From Kineococcus rhizosphaerae (lineage in GTDB: Bacteria; Actinomycetota; Actinomycetes; Actinomycetales; Kineococcaceae): a stretch of DNA of 64,000 bases. Numbering within the stretch: position 1 is the first letter of the stretch; each line of letters opens with the position of its first letter. Shown here one piece after another: positions 25,644-35,900 of the stretch. The position numbers and the translations under genes were made by a program. Where the stretch lies: positions 496,001 to 560,000 of the forward strand of contig NZ_PVZF01000001.1 of assembly GCF_003002055.1 (NCBI RefSeq). The letters run 5' to 3'. The notes under the pieces are model-generated. The model was not told the origin of the DNA. It saw only the letters and a program-made list of their open reading frames with translations, and ran no database searches.

Positions 25644-27385
25644 CGCCCCACCAGCCGTCGCCGGTCGTCGGCCTCGCGCACCGTCCGCCCCCGCGCGTCC
25701 AGCGCCTCCAGCAGCGGCACCGCGACCCGCCGCGAGGTGCCCAGCGCCCGGCGCGCCTCGCTCATCGAGAACGGTTGCGGCGCAGCGCGCAGCGCCTCCA
25801 CGGCCCGGTCGGCGAAACCGGGCGCGAGGACGATGCCGTCGGCGACGCGTTCGAGGCGGCCGGCGCGCACCGCGGCGGCGAGCTCGCTGCGCCCCAGCCG
25901 CAGGTCCCGCAGCCGTTCGACGTCCGGGGCGACGAACGGGTCCCGCGCGAGGTCGGCGAGCACGGCGGCGACGGCGCGTTCCACGGCCGGGGGCAGGTCG
26001 TCGGTCCGTTCCACGACGCGCCCGTCCCGCACCCGCAGCGGGTCGCGGACCAGGGCCGTCACGAGGTCCAGGTCGGGCAGCTCCAGCGCCCGGCGCACCT
26101 GTTCCAGGCTCGGCCCGGCCTGCAGCGGGTTCGCCGCCGCGAAGCCCGTCACGACGTCGCGCAGCCGCCGCGCCCGCTCGGCCCAGAACGCCGGGTCGGC
26201 GTACCAGTCCCCCACCACGGGGGCACCGGGCAGCCCGACACCCATCTCCCGCAGCCGCGCCCCGCGCACCAGCCGGCGCCGGCGCAGTTCCGAGGCCGGG
26301 TCCGGTCCGGTGACGTCGGCGAGCTCGGCCGCCCGGGCCCGGGCCGCCCCGCGCCGGCGCAGGGCGGGCGGGTCGACGTCGAGGACGGCGCCCGCCCCGA
26401 GGACCTCGTGCCGGGCCGGGTCGCGCAGCAGCACGCGGTCCCCGACCACGAGGGGCAGCCGCTCGCGCAGCTGGACCCGCACCAGGTCGGCCCCCAGCGG
26501 GCGCACCCGCGCCGGGACCGAGGCCGACCCGACGTGCACGACGAGCTCGGCGGGCAGGTCCCCGGAGGTCGCCGCGGGGGCCCGCACGTCGACGACGTCG
26601 GTGAGCACGTGCCGGCCGGGGGTCAGCAGCGCGTCGCCGCGCCGCACGTCGCGCCGGTCCACGCCCCGCAGGTTCAGGGCGACCCGGGCCACGCCCTCGA
26701 CCCGCTCGACGGGACGTTCCAGGGACTGCACGCCACGCACGTGCACGGTCCGCTCCCCCAGGCGCAGTTCGTCGCCGACGGCGATCGTCCCGGCGGGCAG
26801 CGTCCCCGTCACCACGGTCCCGGCCCCGGTGACGGAGAAGCTGCGGTCCACCCAGAACCGCACCGGGGCTGCGGGATCGGGCCGTGGGACCGCGCGCAGG
26901 ACGTCGGCGAGGACGGTGCGGAACTCCGTCAGACCCGCCCCGGTCACGACGCTGCACGCGACGGCGGGGACCTCCCCCAGCGAGCTGGTCCGCAGGTGCT
27001 CCAGGGCTTGCTCGCGGGCGGGCGCGGGGTCGGCCAGGTCCGCGCGGGTCACGGCGAGCACCCCGTGCCGCACGCCGAGGGCGTCGAGGGCGGCGAGGTG
27101 CTCGGCCGACTGCGGCATCCACCCGCCGTCGGCGGCGACGACGAACACCGCCACCGGCACCGGCCCGACCCCGGCGAGCATGGTCGGCACGAACCGCTCG
27201 TGCCCGGGGACGTCGACGAACGCGACGGTGCCCACGTCCGGCAGGTCCGTCCACGCGTACCCGAGGTCGATCGTCAGGCCGCGGCGCTTCTCCTCGGCGT
27301 AGCGGTCCGGGTCCCGGCCGGTGAGCGCGCGGACGAGGGAGGACTTGCCGTGGTCGACGTGCCCGGCGGTGGCGACGACGAACAT
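25640..27385 (-). CDS. selB: Selenocysteine-specific translation elongation factor
   Basis: A 581-residue SelB. The GTPase domain starts at the initiator Met: [20 protein letters not shown], the switch block [19 protein letters not shown] and an [19 protein letters not shown] block. EF-Tu-like domains 2 and 3 follow, then C-terminal winged-helix repeats (about 380-580) that bind the SECIS hairpin. SelB delivers Sec-tRNA to UGA codons. The ATG overlaps the selA stop (TGATG), and the stop overlaps anmK. Its client, the formate dehydrogenase with UGA and SECIS, lies about 8 kb away in this window. Confidence 0.95.
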   Translation of the reverse strand: MFVVATAGHVDHGKSSLVRALTGRDPDRYAEEKRRGLTIDLGYAWTDLPDVGTVAFVDVPGHERFVPTMLAGVGPVPVAVFVVAADGGWMPQSAEHLAALDALGVRHGVLAVTRADLADPAPAREQALEHLRTSSLGEVPAVACSVVTGAGLTEFRTVLADVLRAVPRPDPAAPVRFWVDRSFSVTGAGTVVTGTLPAGTIAVGDELRLGERTVHVRGVQSLERPVERVEGVARVALNLRGVDRRDVRRGDALLTPGRHVLTDVVDVRAPAATSGDLPAELVVHVGSASVPARVRPLGADLVRVQLRERLPLVVGDRVLLRDPARHEVLGAGAVLDVDPPALRRRGAARARAAELADVTGPDPASELRRRRLVRGARLREMGVGLPGAPVVGDWYADPAFWAERARRLRDVVTGFAAANPLQAGPSLEQVRRALELPDLDLVTALVRDPLRVRDGRVVERTDDLPPAVERAVAAVLADLARDPFVAPDVERLRDLRLGRSELAAAVRAGRLERVADGIVLAPGFADRAVEALRAAPQPFSMSEARRALGTSRRVAVPLLEALDARGRTVREADDRRRLVGR

Positions 27386-28674
27386 CAGCGCAACCCCACC
27401 ACGGCGTCGACGACCGTCCCGTCGGAGGCCACCGGGACCGTGCGCAGGTCCAGCAGCAACCGCCCGTCCTCCACGCGCCCGGCGACGGGGGTGGGTCCCG
27501 TGCGCAACGGCACCGCGAGGTCGGCGGGCAGCGACACGACCCACGAGGGCAGGTCCACCCCCGGCGCCCCACCCCCGCCCACGACCGCGACGGACTCCTC
27601 GGCCCGCGCGTCGAACCCGTTGCGCCTCAGTGCCTCGGCGACCGCCGAGCACCGCGTGCGCAGGACGTCGACGTCGGCGTGGACGGCGTCGCGCGTCGGG
27701 TTGCCCGCCGAGCGCAGCGTGGCCTCCAGCGCGGCGAGGGTGAGCTTGTCGACGCGCAGCGCCCGGGCGAGCACGTGCCGCCGCAGCCGTTCGACGAGCC
27801 CGGCCTCGCCCAGCAGCAACCCCGCCTGCGGCCCGCCGAGGAGCTTGTCCCCCGAGGCCGTCACGAGGTCGGCCCCGGCGCGCAGGGTCGTGGTCGCGTC
27901 GGGTTCGTCGGGCAGCAGCGGGTCCGGGGCGAGCAGGCCGGACCCGATGTCGACGACGACGGGGACCCCCAGACCCGTCAGGTCACCCGGGTCCACCCCG
28001 GCCGTGAACCCGCTGACGACGAAGTTCGACGGGTGGACCTTCAGGACGAACCCCGTGTCCGGCCCGACCGCGTCGCGGTAGTCCGCCAGCGACGTGCGGT
28101 TCGTGGTGCCGACCTCGCGCAACCGCGCCCCGGTGGACTCCAGCAGGTCCGGCAGCCGGAACCCGTCGCCGATCTCGACGAGCTCGCCCCGGCTGACGAC
28201 GATCTCCCGGCCCGCCGCCAGCGCCGTGGCGACCAGGACGAGGGCCGCGGCCCCGTTGTTCACGACGTGCACGTCCCCGGCGGCGGGGACGGCCTCGCGC
28301 AGCGCCGCCAGCGTCCCGCGACCGCGGCGGGCGCGCCGGCCGGTCACGAGGTCCAGCTCGACGTCCGTGGCGCCCGAGGCGGTCACGACCGCCTCGACGG
28401 CCGCCGCCGAGAGCTGGGCCCGGCCGAGGTTGGTGTGCAGGATCGCCCCGGTGGCGTTGAGCACCGGCCGCAGGCTCGTGCCGGCCGGGGGCAGCGCGGC
28501 CAGGACCGCCTCGACGAGGCCGTCCACCGGCAGGGAACCCTCGCGCACGGCCTGCTGGGCCTGCCGGACCGCGGTCTTGACGACGTCGCGGCCCCGGCTG
28601 TCCACGGCGGGGGCGAGCCGCGGGTCGGCGAGCAGCGCGTCGGTGCGCGGGACGGTGCGGCGGTGGTCGGTCAC
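27385..28674 (-). CDS. selA: L-seryl-tRNA(Sec) selenium transferase
   Basis: A 429-residue SelA, a PLP enzyme that converts Ser-tRNA(Sec) to Sec-tRNA(Sec) with selenophosphate. The N-terminal tRNA-binding part is followed by [48 protein letters not shown], and the PLP-lysine loop [16 protein letters not shown]. It starts 14 bases after the tRNA-Sec gene on the same strand and overlaps selB by one base, so tRNA-Sec, selA, selB and anmK probably form one transcript. GTG start at 28674. Confidence 0.95.
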   Translation of the reverse strand: MTDHRRTVPRTDALLADPRLAPAVDSRGRDVVKTAVRQAQQAVREGSLPVDGLVEAVLAALPPAGTSLRPVLNATGAILHTNLGRAQLSAAAVEAVVTASGATDVELDLVTGRRARRGRGTLAALREAVPAAGDVHVVNNGAAALVLVATALAAGREIVVSRGELVEIGDGFRLPDLLESTGARLREVGTTNRTSLADYRDAVGPDTGFVLKVHPSNFVVSGFTAGVDPGDLTGLGVPVVVDIGSGLLAPDPLLPDEPDATTTLRAGADLVTASGDKLLGGPQAGLLLGEAGLVERLRRHVLARALRVDKLTLAALEATLRSAGNPTRDAVHADVDVLRTRCSAVAEALRRNGFDARAEESVAVVGGGGAPGVDLPSWVVSLPADLAVPLRTGPTPVAGRVEDGRLLLDLRTVPVASDGTVVDAVVGLR

Positions 28675-28688
28675 GGGGCCAAGGTACG

Positions 28689-28784
28689 TGGCGGAGGCGG
28701 ATGGGAATCGAACCCACCTGACCGAGGTGCTCGGTCACGTCGGTGTTGAAGACCGCGGGGGCCACCAGGCACCCGTACGCCTCC
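28689..28784 (-). tRNA. selC: tRNA-Sec (anticodon UCA)
   Basis: A 96-nt tRNA on the minus strand with encoded CCA. The acceptor strand GGAGGCG pairs with CGCCTCC before the discriminator G; the anticodon loop CTTCAAC carries TCA (28747-28749); a long extra arm has an 8-bp stem (TGACCGAG/CTCGGTCA) with a 3-base loop; the T loop is TTCGATT. Long variable arm plus UCA anticodon identify it as selenocysteine tRNA. It lies between selA and the divergent selD. Confidence 0.95.
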
Positions 28785-28831
28785 TCGCACGTGCGGGACA
28801 GCGTGCCACAAGGTCGGGTTAGGGTCGCGCC

Positions 28832-29818
28832 GTGACCGCAGCGACGATGCGCCTGACCCAGTACGCCCACGGCGGCGGGTGCGCCTGCAAGATCCCGCCG
28901 GGTGAGCTCGAGGAGATGGTGGCGGGCCTGACCGGGCCCGCGACGGACGACCTGCTCGTGGGGGTCGGCGACGACGCCGCCGTCGTGCGGATCGAGGGCG
29001 GCCGGGCGGTCATCGCCACCGCCGACTTCTTCACCCCCGTCGTCGACGACGCCTACACCTTCGGCCGCATCGCGGCCACGAACGCCCTGTCCGACGTCTA
29101 CGCCATGGGCGGCACCCCGCTGGTGGCGGTGAACCTGCTCGGCTGGCCCCGCGGCGTCCTGCCGCCGGAGCTGGCGCGCGAGGTGCTGCGCGGCGGCGCC
29201 GACGCAGCCCGGGAGGCGGGCTGCCACCTCGGCGGCGGCCACAGCATCGACGACCCCGAACCCAAGTACGGCATGGCCGTCACGGGCCTGGGCGACCCCG
29301 ACCGCCTGCTGCGCGGGGACGCGGCCGTCGCGGGCCTGCCCCTGACCCTCACCAAACCCCTCGGCCTGGGCGTGCTGAACAACCGGCACAAGGCGACCGG
29401 GGAGGTGTTCGAGGAGGCGATCGCGGTGATGACGACGCTGAACCGCGACGCCTCCGTCGCGGCGCTGGCCGCCGGGGCCCGGTGCGCCACCGACGTCACG
29501 GGGTTCGGCCTGCTCGGCCACCTGCACGAGGTCGCCCGCGCCAGCGGGGTCACCGCCGTCGTCGACGCTTCCGCCGTCCCCTACGTCGACGGCGCCCGGC
29601 GCTCTCTCGCCGACGGGTTCGTCCCCGGCGGCAGCCGCCGCAACCTCGACTGGGTCCGGCCGTTCCTCGACGCCGGGGCGGCGGACGAGGACGAACTGGT
29701 CCTGCTCGCCGACGCCCAGACGTCGGGGGGCCTGCTCGTGGCGGGCGAGGTGCCCGGCTACCCCGTCGTCGGTGAGCTCGTGCCCCGCCGCGGGGAGACG
29801 ACCCTCGTGGTGCGCTGA
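28832..29818 (+). CDS. selD: Selenide, water dikinase (selenophosphate synthetase)
   Basis: A 328-residue SelD. The N-terminal catalytic loop HGGGCACKIPP places Cys17 and Lys20 at the positions of the essential E. coli residues. VGVGDDAAVV, a TADFFTPVVDD block, GRIAATNALSDVYAMGG, GGGHSIDDPEPKYG and CATDVTGFGLLGHL follow in order. It makes selenophosphate from selenide and ATP for SelA. The catalytic residue is cysteine, not selenocysteine. It is divergent from the tRNA-Sec gene with only 47 bases between them. It is convergent with the formate channel gene. Confidence 0.95.
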   Translation: MTAATMRLTQYAHGGGCACKIPPGELEEMVAGLTGPATDDLLVGVGDDAAVVRIEGGRAVIATADFFTPVVDDAYTFGRIAATNALSDVYAMGGTPLVAVNLLGWPRGVLPPELAREVLRGGADAAREAGCHLGGGHSIDDPEPKYGMAVTGLGDPDRLLRGDAAVAGLPLTLTKPLGLGVLNNRHKATGEVFEEAIAVMTTLNRDASVAALAAGARCATDVTGFGLLGHLHEVARASGVTAVVDASAVPYVDGARRSLADGFVPGGSRRNLDWVRPFLDAGAADEDELVLLADAQTSGGLLVAGEVPGYPVVGELVPRRGETTLVVR

Positions 29819-29821
29819 GGG

Positions 29822-30703
29822 TCAGCGCTTGGGCGCCCCCGCGGTCCCGGCCCCGTCCGACGTGGCCGCCGGGGCCTGCGCCGGGTCGGTGGCCGGGTCG
29901 GTGGCCGGGTCGTGGTGGGCGCCGCGCAGGTACAGGAACCAGTACGCGAGGCCGACGAACAACCCGCCGCCGACGATGTTCCCCAGCCCTGCGAACACCC
30001 AGTTGCGGACGATGTCGCCCCAGCCGATCCCGGGCACCCCGGCCCAGTGCGCGGCGGGCAGGAAGAACATGTTCGCCACGACGTGGTCGAAGCCGAGCGC
30101 CACGAACGCGGTGATCGGGAACACGATCGCGGCGACCTTGCCGCCGATGTCCTCGGCGGCCAGGGCCATCCACACGCCCAGGCACACGAGCCAGTTGCAG
30201 CCGATGGCCCGCAGGAAGATCGTCGGGTCGTCCTCGGTGACGGCCTTGCCCGTGGCGATGGCCGCCAGGCGGGTGAACGTGGCGGTGCCCTCGGCACCGA
30301 TGACGTGCGTCTTGACGGCCAGCACGTACGCCACGAACAGCGCCCCGAGCAGGTTCGCGACCAGGACGACGACCCAGTTCCGCCCGAGCCGCCCCAGGGA
30401 GATCTTGCGGCTGAACAGCGCCATGGGCAGCAGCGCCATGTTCCCGGTGAGCAGTTCGGAGCCGGCGACGATGACGAGCACCAGGCCGAGGCTGAAGACG
30501 GCCCCGGTCAGCAGGGTCGTCACCCCGCCCCAGATCCCCGGGTCCAGCCCGGCCGTCACGTCGACGGCCAGCAGGCCGGCGAAGGCGATGTAGGCCCCCG
30601 CCAGGAACCCTCCGACGAGCATCTTCGAGACGGGCAGGTTCGCCTTCTTCTCGCCACTGGCGACAGCGGCGACCGCGATCTGTTCCGGCGTCTTGTACGC
30701 CAT
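29822..30703 (-). CDS. focA: Formate/nitrite transporter (FocA family)
   Basis: A 293-residue FNT channel with six membrane helices in the usual repeats: FLAGAYIAFAGLL, VIVAGSELLTGNMALLP (the FNT signature), GCNWLVCLGVWMA and FDHVVANMFFLP. FNT proteins are pentamers that conduct formate or nitrite across the membrane. Position between selD and the formate dehydrogenase genes supports formate as substrate. The C-terminal tail contains a short TDPATDPA duplication. It follows the NrfD-type gene on the same strand after an 18-base gap, so it probably ends the fdh operon. Confidence 0.93.
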   Translation of the reverse strand: MAYKTPEQIAVAAVASGEKKANLPVSKMLVGGFLAGAYIAFAGLLAVDVTAGLDPGIWGGVTTLLTGAVFSLGLVLVIVAGSELLTGNMALLPMALFSRKISLGRLGRNWVVVLVANLLGALFVAYVLAVKTHVIGAEGTATFTRLAAIATGKAVTEDDPTIFLRAIGCNWLVCLGVWMALAAEDIGGKVAAIVFPITAFVALGFDHVVANMFFLPAAHWAGVPGIGWGDIVRNWVFAGLGNIVGGGLFVGLAYWFLYLRGAHHDPATDPATDPAQAPAATSDGAGTAGAPKR

Positions 30704-30721
30704 GCGTGTCCTCCTCGGGGT

Positions 30722-31816
30722 TCAGGAGGCGCGCCGGCGCGCCTCCAGTCGTTCGCGCTGCGGAACGACGACGTACTTGGGGTCCTTCGTCGAGGCGACA
30801 CCCGCCTCGAAGACGGCCATGCGGGTCAGGAACGACCCGGCGAGCAGGCTCGCGCCCGACACCGCCGAGACGAGGCGGGAGCCCCGCCCCAGGACCGCTC
30901 CCAGCGCACCGGCGGCGGTGCACGCCCGGGCGGCCTTGAGGAACCGGCCGGGCCGCCCGAGGTGGAAGGGTTCGCTGACGAGCCCGTGCGAGGTCTCCAT
31001 CCGGTGCGCCGCAGCGAGTTCAACGGTGGCACCGATCGCCGCGACGCGCGCGGCGGAACGGGTCTGCTCCGTGGGGGCCAGCAGCAGGGCCGCTCCGGCC
31101 CCGGCGGCCAGGGCGCTGCCGCCGAAGACGAACGGCAGTTCCCGGTAGGGCTCGTGCCAGCTCGGGACGGCGGTGTCGGCGAACAGCACCGCGGTGTACG
31201 TCGCCAGCAGCGGGCCGGTCACGGCCGCGCCGACCCCGGCGACCGACCCCGCAGGCCGCGCCACCCGCCGCAGCAGCCCGAGGGCCCCGCGCTGCGGCAG
31301 GAGCTCACCGAGTTCGGCGACGGCGGCGGCCCCGGACAGCGGACCGAACACCGAGAGGATGTACGTCCCCACCGACATGGGCGAGGTGACCTTGGCGACC
31401 CGCAGCATGTTGTAGAACCGCTCGGGCCGGCCCAGGTCGGCGATGAGGAAGTAGGCGCTGGCCCCCACCGCTCCCAGCGACGTCGTGCGCAACGCCCGGC
31501 GCGCGAACGCGTGACCCTTCGCGTCCGCGACGGCGGCGAGCATGGAGGACCCGGCCGCCAGCCCGCCCGCGAACAGGTAGTAGGCGATCTCGTGGGTCCA
31601 CACCGGGGGTTTGAGGACGGCGCGGCCGTAGTAGGAGCGGAACTCGGCGTCGGGGACCACGGCGTTGACGTCGCCGCGGCCCTTCTTCCTCCGCTTGCCC
31701 ATCCCCGCGCCGAACATCCGCGCGGCCTGACCGCCGATCGGGTCGGTCCCGGGGACGTGCTCGAACCCGGGCTGACCCGGCTGGTGCGGCGTCTCCTGCG
31801 CGGGTTTCGGGGTCAT
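30722..31816 (-). CDS. NrfD/PsrC-type membrane subunit of formate dehydrogenase
   Basis: A 364-residue polytopic protein of the NrfD/PsrC family with about eight or nine membrane helices: WTHEIAYYLFAGGLAAGS opens the first, FLIADLGRPERFYNMLRVAKVTSPMSVGTYIL is the diagnostic quinone-side loop, and KYVVVPQRERLE lies near the end. It anchors the FeS subunit and passes electrons to or from menaquinone. It takes the place of the di-heme cytochrome b subunit (FdnI) found in E. coli. A basic N-terminal tail of about 60 residues precedes the first helix. Its start overlaps the fdhB-like stop. Confidence 0.88.
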   Translation of the reverse strand: MTPKPAQETPHQPGQPGFEHVPGTDPIGGQAARMFGAGMGKRRKKGRGDVNAVVPDAEFRSYYGRAVLKPPVWTHEIAYYLFAGGLAAGSSMLAAVADAKGHAFARRALRTTSLGAVGASAYFLIADLGRPERFYNMLRVAKVTSPMSVGTYILSVFGPLSGAAAVAELGELLPQRGALGLLRRVARPAGSVAGVGAAVTGPLLATYTAVLFADTAVPSWHEPYRELPFVFGGSALAAGAGAALLLAPTEQTRSAARVAAIGATVELAAAHRMETSHGLVSEPFHLGRPGRFLKAARACTAAGALGAVLGRGSRLVSAVSGASLLAGSFLTRMAVFEAGVASTKDPKYVVVPQRERLEARRRAS

Positions 31817-32931
31817 CGCCTGCCCACCGCGGCGGCCACGACGCCGAGCACCATGAACCCCGCGGCGGCGGCCATGTGCTTGTACATCGACGGCAGGTCC
31901 CGCGTGGTGACGACGGGGTCCGGCGGCAGGCCGTAGACCTCCGGTTCGTCGAGCAGCAGGAAGAACGCACCGTCGCCGCCGACCCCGTCCTCGGGGTCCT
32001 CCCCGTACAGGCGGGCCTCGGTGACCCCGACGTCGTGCAGCTGCTGCCGGCGACGTTCGGCGCGTTCGCGCAGCTCGTCGAGGTCGCCGAACTGGATCGA
32101 CTCCGTCGGGCAGGCCTGGGCGCAGGCGGGCGTCTGGTCCTCACCGAGCCGGTCGTAGCACAGCGTGCACTTCCAGGCCCGGCCATCCTCCTCGCGCTTG
32201 TCGATGACGCCGTAGGGGCACGCCGAGACGCAGTAGCCGCACCCGTTGCACACGTCCTGCTGGACGACGACGGTGCCGAACTCGGTGCGGAACAGGGCCC
32301 CCGTCGGGCACACGTCCAGGCACGCGGCGTGCGTGCAGTGCTTGCAGACGTTGGACATCATCAGCCAGCGGACGTCCTGACGGCCGTCGCGGTCGGGCAG
32401 CGGCGCGGGCGCCAGCATGCCCGGCATGCCGAGGAACTGCCCGGCCGGGTCCTTCCCGCCCTTCCCCGCCGGGGCCGCGGTGGTGGACGCGCTGCCGCAC
32501 GACCCCCCGCACCCGCCGTGGGAGGGGTTCTGGTGCGAGGAGTTCTGGTAGGCCCGCTCGGCCACCGGGTGCCCGCCGGGGACCCCCGTGCCCAGGCGCT
32601 CGGCTTCGGCGAAGGCGTCGAAGCCGGCGGCGACGGCGTCCTGCTGGGCCCGGTCCACCGCGGGCCGGGACTGCTCGATGAACGCCACCGCGCGCCAGGA
32701 GTCCGCCCCGAGCCCACCGGTGTTGTCGTAGGACATCCCCAGCAGGTCGATGCCGTCCTCGGGGACGGCGTTCCACTCCTTGCACGCCACCTCGCAGGCC
32801 TTGCAGCCGATGCACACCGAGGTGTCGGTGAAGAACCCCTTGCGCGGGGGCGGGTCGGCGTACCCGGCGTCGCGCGCGGGGTCGTCGAGGCGGCCGTACA
32901 GGCTGCCCGACAGGTCGTCCAGCGAGACCAC
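31813..32931 (-). CDS. fdhB: Formate dehydrogenase iron-sulfur subunit (four 4Fe-4S clusters)
   Basis: A 372-residue ferredoxin-type subunit. Cys motifs for four 4Fe-4S clusters are present: CIGCKACEVACKEWN (about residues 40-54), CKHCTHAACLDVCPTGA, CNGCGYCVSACPYGV and CTLCYDR...CAQACPTES. Between the first and second sits an insertion of about 100 residues that includes a Cys-rich HGGCGGSCGS stretch. A C-terminal membrane helix (AAAAGFMVLGVVAAAV) resembles the anchor of FdnH. The GTG start overlaps the fdhA stop by one base. It carries electrons from the catalytic subunit to the NrfD-type subunit. Confidence 0.9.
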   Translation of the reverse strand: MVSLDDLSGSLYGRLDDPARDAGYADPPPRKGFFTDTSVCIGCKACEVACKEWNAVPEDGIDLLGMSYDNTGGLGADSWRAVAFIEQSRPAVDRAQQDAVAAGFDAFAEAERLGTGVPGGHPVAERAYQNSSHQNPSHGGCGGSCGSASTTAAPAGKGGKDPAGQFLGMPGMLAPAPLPDRDGRQDVRWLMMSNVCKHCTHAACLDVCPTGALFRTEFGTVVVQQDVCNGCGYCVSACPYGVIDKREEDGRAWKCTLCYDRLGEDQTPACAQACPTESIQFGDLDELRERAERRRQQLHDVGVTEARLYGEDPEDGVGGDGAFFLLLDEPEVYGLPPDPVVTTRDLPSMYKHMAAAAGFMVLGVVAAAVGRR

Positions 32932-35900
32932 TAGCGGTCCCCTCCTTCGTCCAGGCCCTCGGCGGGGTGCGCGTCGAGCACCACGGGGTCGACGCCGTTC
33001 TGCTGGGGCTCGCCCGGGCGCGAACGGGTGTCGTGGCGGACCCCGACGACCTTCTCGAGCAGGTGCTCGTCGTGCCCGGCGCCCACCTCCGTGGCCCCGC
33101 CCTCGGCCAGGTCGGCCACCCCCCGCCCGCCGCGGGCGATGAGGTCGGCCGTGACGGCCACCGACCCGGAGGTCATGGTGACCCCGCCCCGGACCCGGTA
33201 CTCGTCGATCAGGTCCAGGACCGCGCCACCGCGCGGGCGACGGCCCGGCAGCACGTCGCAGGTCCCGGCCTTGAACTCCTGGATGTGCACGTTCGGGTCG
33301 AGCGTCAGGTGCATGAGGTCGTTGACGACGTCCCCCGTGGTCAGACCGCCCTGGCCCCAGTGGTACGGCAGCCAGATCTGGTGGACGAGCTGGTTCTGCA
33401 CCTTCAGCGGCGCGAGCCGGTCGGTGACCAGCACCCGCGCCTCCACCACGGCCCGGGCCGTGACCACGTGCGCCCAGCCGAGGTGCTCCAGACCGCGCAG
33501 CCGCGCCAGTTCCGGGGAGACCTCCATGAACAGCGCCGGTTGCAGCTCGGCGAGGTACGGCAGGTAGCGGCTCATGCCGCCGGCCGTGTGGTGCTCGGTG
33601 AGCCGGGACGTGAGCCACACGAACGGGAAGATCTGGCTGCCCAGTTCGGGCGGGGACGGGTGCACCTCGTTGAGGTGGTTGGTGTAGATCTCCCGCGCCG
33701 GGTTGGCCTGCTGGGTGTAGACGGCGTTGCGGAACGGCGACTCGGCCGGTTCGTAGTGCGCCGGCAGCGGACCGTCGACGACGCCCTTGGGCGCGTACAG
33801 CCAGCCCTTGCCGTCGCTCTGCATGATGAACGGGTCGTCGCCGGCGATGGCCTCCACGCCCGTGGCCCCCTCCGGAGGACGGTACGACGGGGGTTTGGTC
33901 GCCTCGAAGTCGGCGGTGTCGTCGCCCACCCAGCGCTTCGCGTCCTCGTCCCACCACACCAGCGCCTTGCGCTCGCTCCACGGCTTCCCGTCGGGGTCGG
34001 CCGAGGCCCGGTTGTAGAGCACGCGCCGGTTCATCGGCCACGCCCAGCCCCACTCGGGGGCGTGCAGGGACTGCTCGCGACCGGGTTTGCGGCGCGCGGC
34101 CTGGTTGACGCCGTCGGCGTAGACCCCGGAGTAGATCCAGCAGCCGCTGGACGTGGACCCGTCCGCCTCCAACGCGGTGTACCCCGGCAGCAGGCCGTCG
34201 GGACCGTAGCCGTTGATCTCCTTCAGCACGTCCTCGGAACTGGGTTCCTGTTCCGGCCCGTGCACCGGGTAGTCCCAGGCGAGCTTCAGCAGGAGCTGGT
34301 CGCGCGGGTCGGTGGAACCGGCCAGCTTCTCCCGCATCCGCCGGCCCAGGTGGTAGAAGAACCACAGCTCGCTCGTGGCGTCGCCCGGCGGGTTGACCGC
34401 CTTCTCGCGCCACTGCAGCAGCCGCTGAGTCTGGGTGAACGTGCCCTCCTTCTCCACGTGGGAGGCGGCGGGCAGGAAGAACACCTCGGTGCGGCACTGC
34501 TCGGAGACGATCTCGCCGGTCTCGACCTCGGGCGCGTCCTTCCAGAACGTCGCGCTCTCGATCATCACCAGGTCGCGCACGACGAGCCAGTCCAGGTTGG
34601 CCATGCCCAGCCGCTGGGCGCGGCCGTTGGCCGAGCCGACGGCGGGGTTCTGCCCCAGCAGGAAGTACCCGAAGATCTTGCCGCCCTCGATCATGTCCAT
34701 GACCTGGCTGTACGTGCCGTGGTCGCCGCTGATCTTGGGCAGGTCGTCGAACAGGTAGTCGTTCTCGGCCGTGGCGTTCTCACCGAAGTACGCCTTGAGC
34801 AGGCTCACGGTGTACGCGTCGGCGTTGGCCCAGAAGCCCTTCTGGTTCTGACCCTTGATCGCGTCGACGTAACCGGCCAGGTCGGGGTGCCGCTCGGCGT
34901 GCGGCATCTGCAGGTACCCCGGCAGCAGGTTGTACAGGGTCGGGATGTCGGTCGAGCCCTGGATGGAGGCGTGGCCGCGCAGGGCCATGACCCCACCGCC
35001 GGGCCGGCCCATGTTGCCCAGCAGCAGCTGCAGGATGGCCCCGGCCCGGATGTACTGCACGCCCGTGCCGCGCTGGGTCCAGCCGACGCTGTAGACCAGC
35101 ACCCCGGTCTTGTCCCGGCCCGAGTTCGAGATCCACGCCTCGGCGAGCTCCTCGAACAGGTCCTCCGGGATGCCGCAGACCTCGGCCACCATCTGCGGGG
35201 TGTAGCGGGCGAAGTGGCGCTTGAGGACCTGGTAGACGCAGCGGGGGTCCTGCAGCGTCTCGTCGCGCTGGATGCTCCGGTGGTCGACCGCGGCGCCGCC
35301 GGACCCGAGGGCGTGCCCGGACTCGCTGTCGCTGGACTCGGCGGTCTCCTCCTCCTCGTCCCCGTGGTGCTCGGACCCGGCGTACTGCCACGACTTCGTG
35401 TCGTAGGAGCGCGTCTCGTGGTCGAACCCGGAGAACAGGCCGTCGAGGTCCTCGGTGTCGCCGAAGTCCTCGCTCACCAGGTGCGAGGCGTTGGTGTACG
35501 CCACGACGTACTCGCGGAAGTCGCGCTCCTGCGTCAGGACGCGGTTGATGACCGCTCCGAGCAGGACGATGTCCGTGCCCGTGCGGATCGGGACGTACGT
35601 GTCCGCGAGCGCGCTGGTGCGCGTGAAGCGGGGGTCGACGTGGAAGACCTTCGCGCCGCGCGCCTTGGCCTCCATCACCCACTGGAACCCGACCGGATGG
35701 CACTCGGCCATGTTCGAGCCCTGGATGACGATGACGTCGGCATTGCTCAGGTCCTGCAGGTCACCGGTGGCTCCACCGCGACCGAACGAGGCACCCAGAC
35801 CGGGCACCGTGGCGGAGTGTCAAATGCGGGCTTGGTTCTCGACCTGGATCGCGCCCATGGCCGTGAACAGCTTCTTGATGAGGTAGTTCTCCTCGTTGTC

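Noticed and set aside
25644-27572. Long minus-strand open frame upstream of and in frame with anmK
   Set aside because: It is Arg/Gly/Ala-rich with no domain and overlaps selB in another frame; selB and selA motifs are unambiguous.
28832-28891. SelD as a selenoprotein
   Set aside because: The catalytic codon is TGC (Cys17), not TGA.
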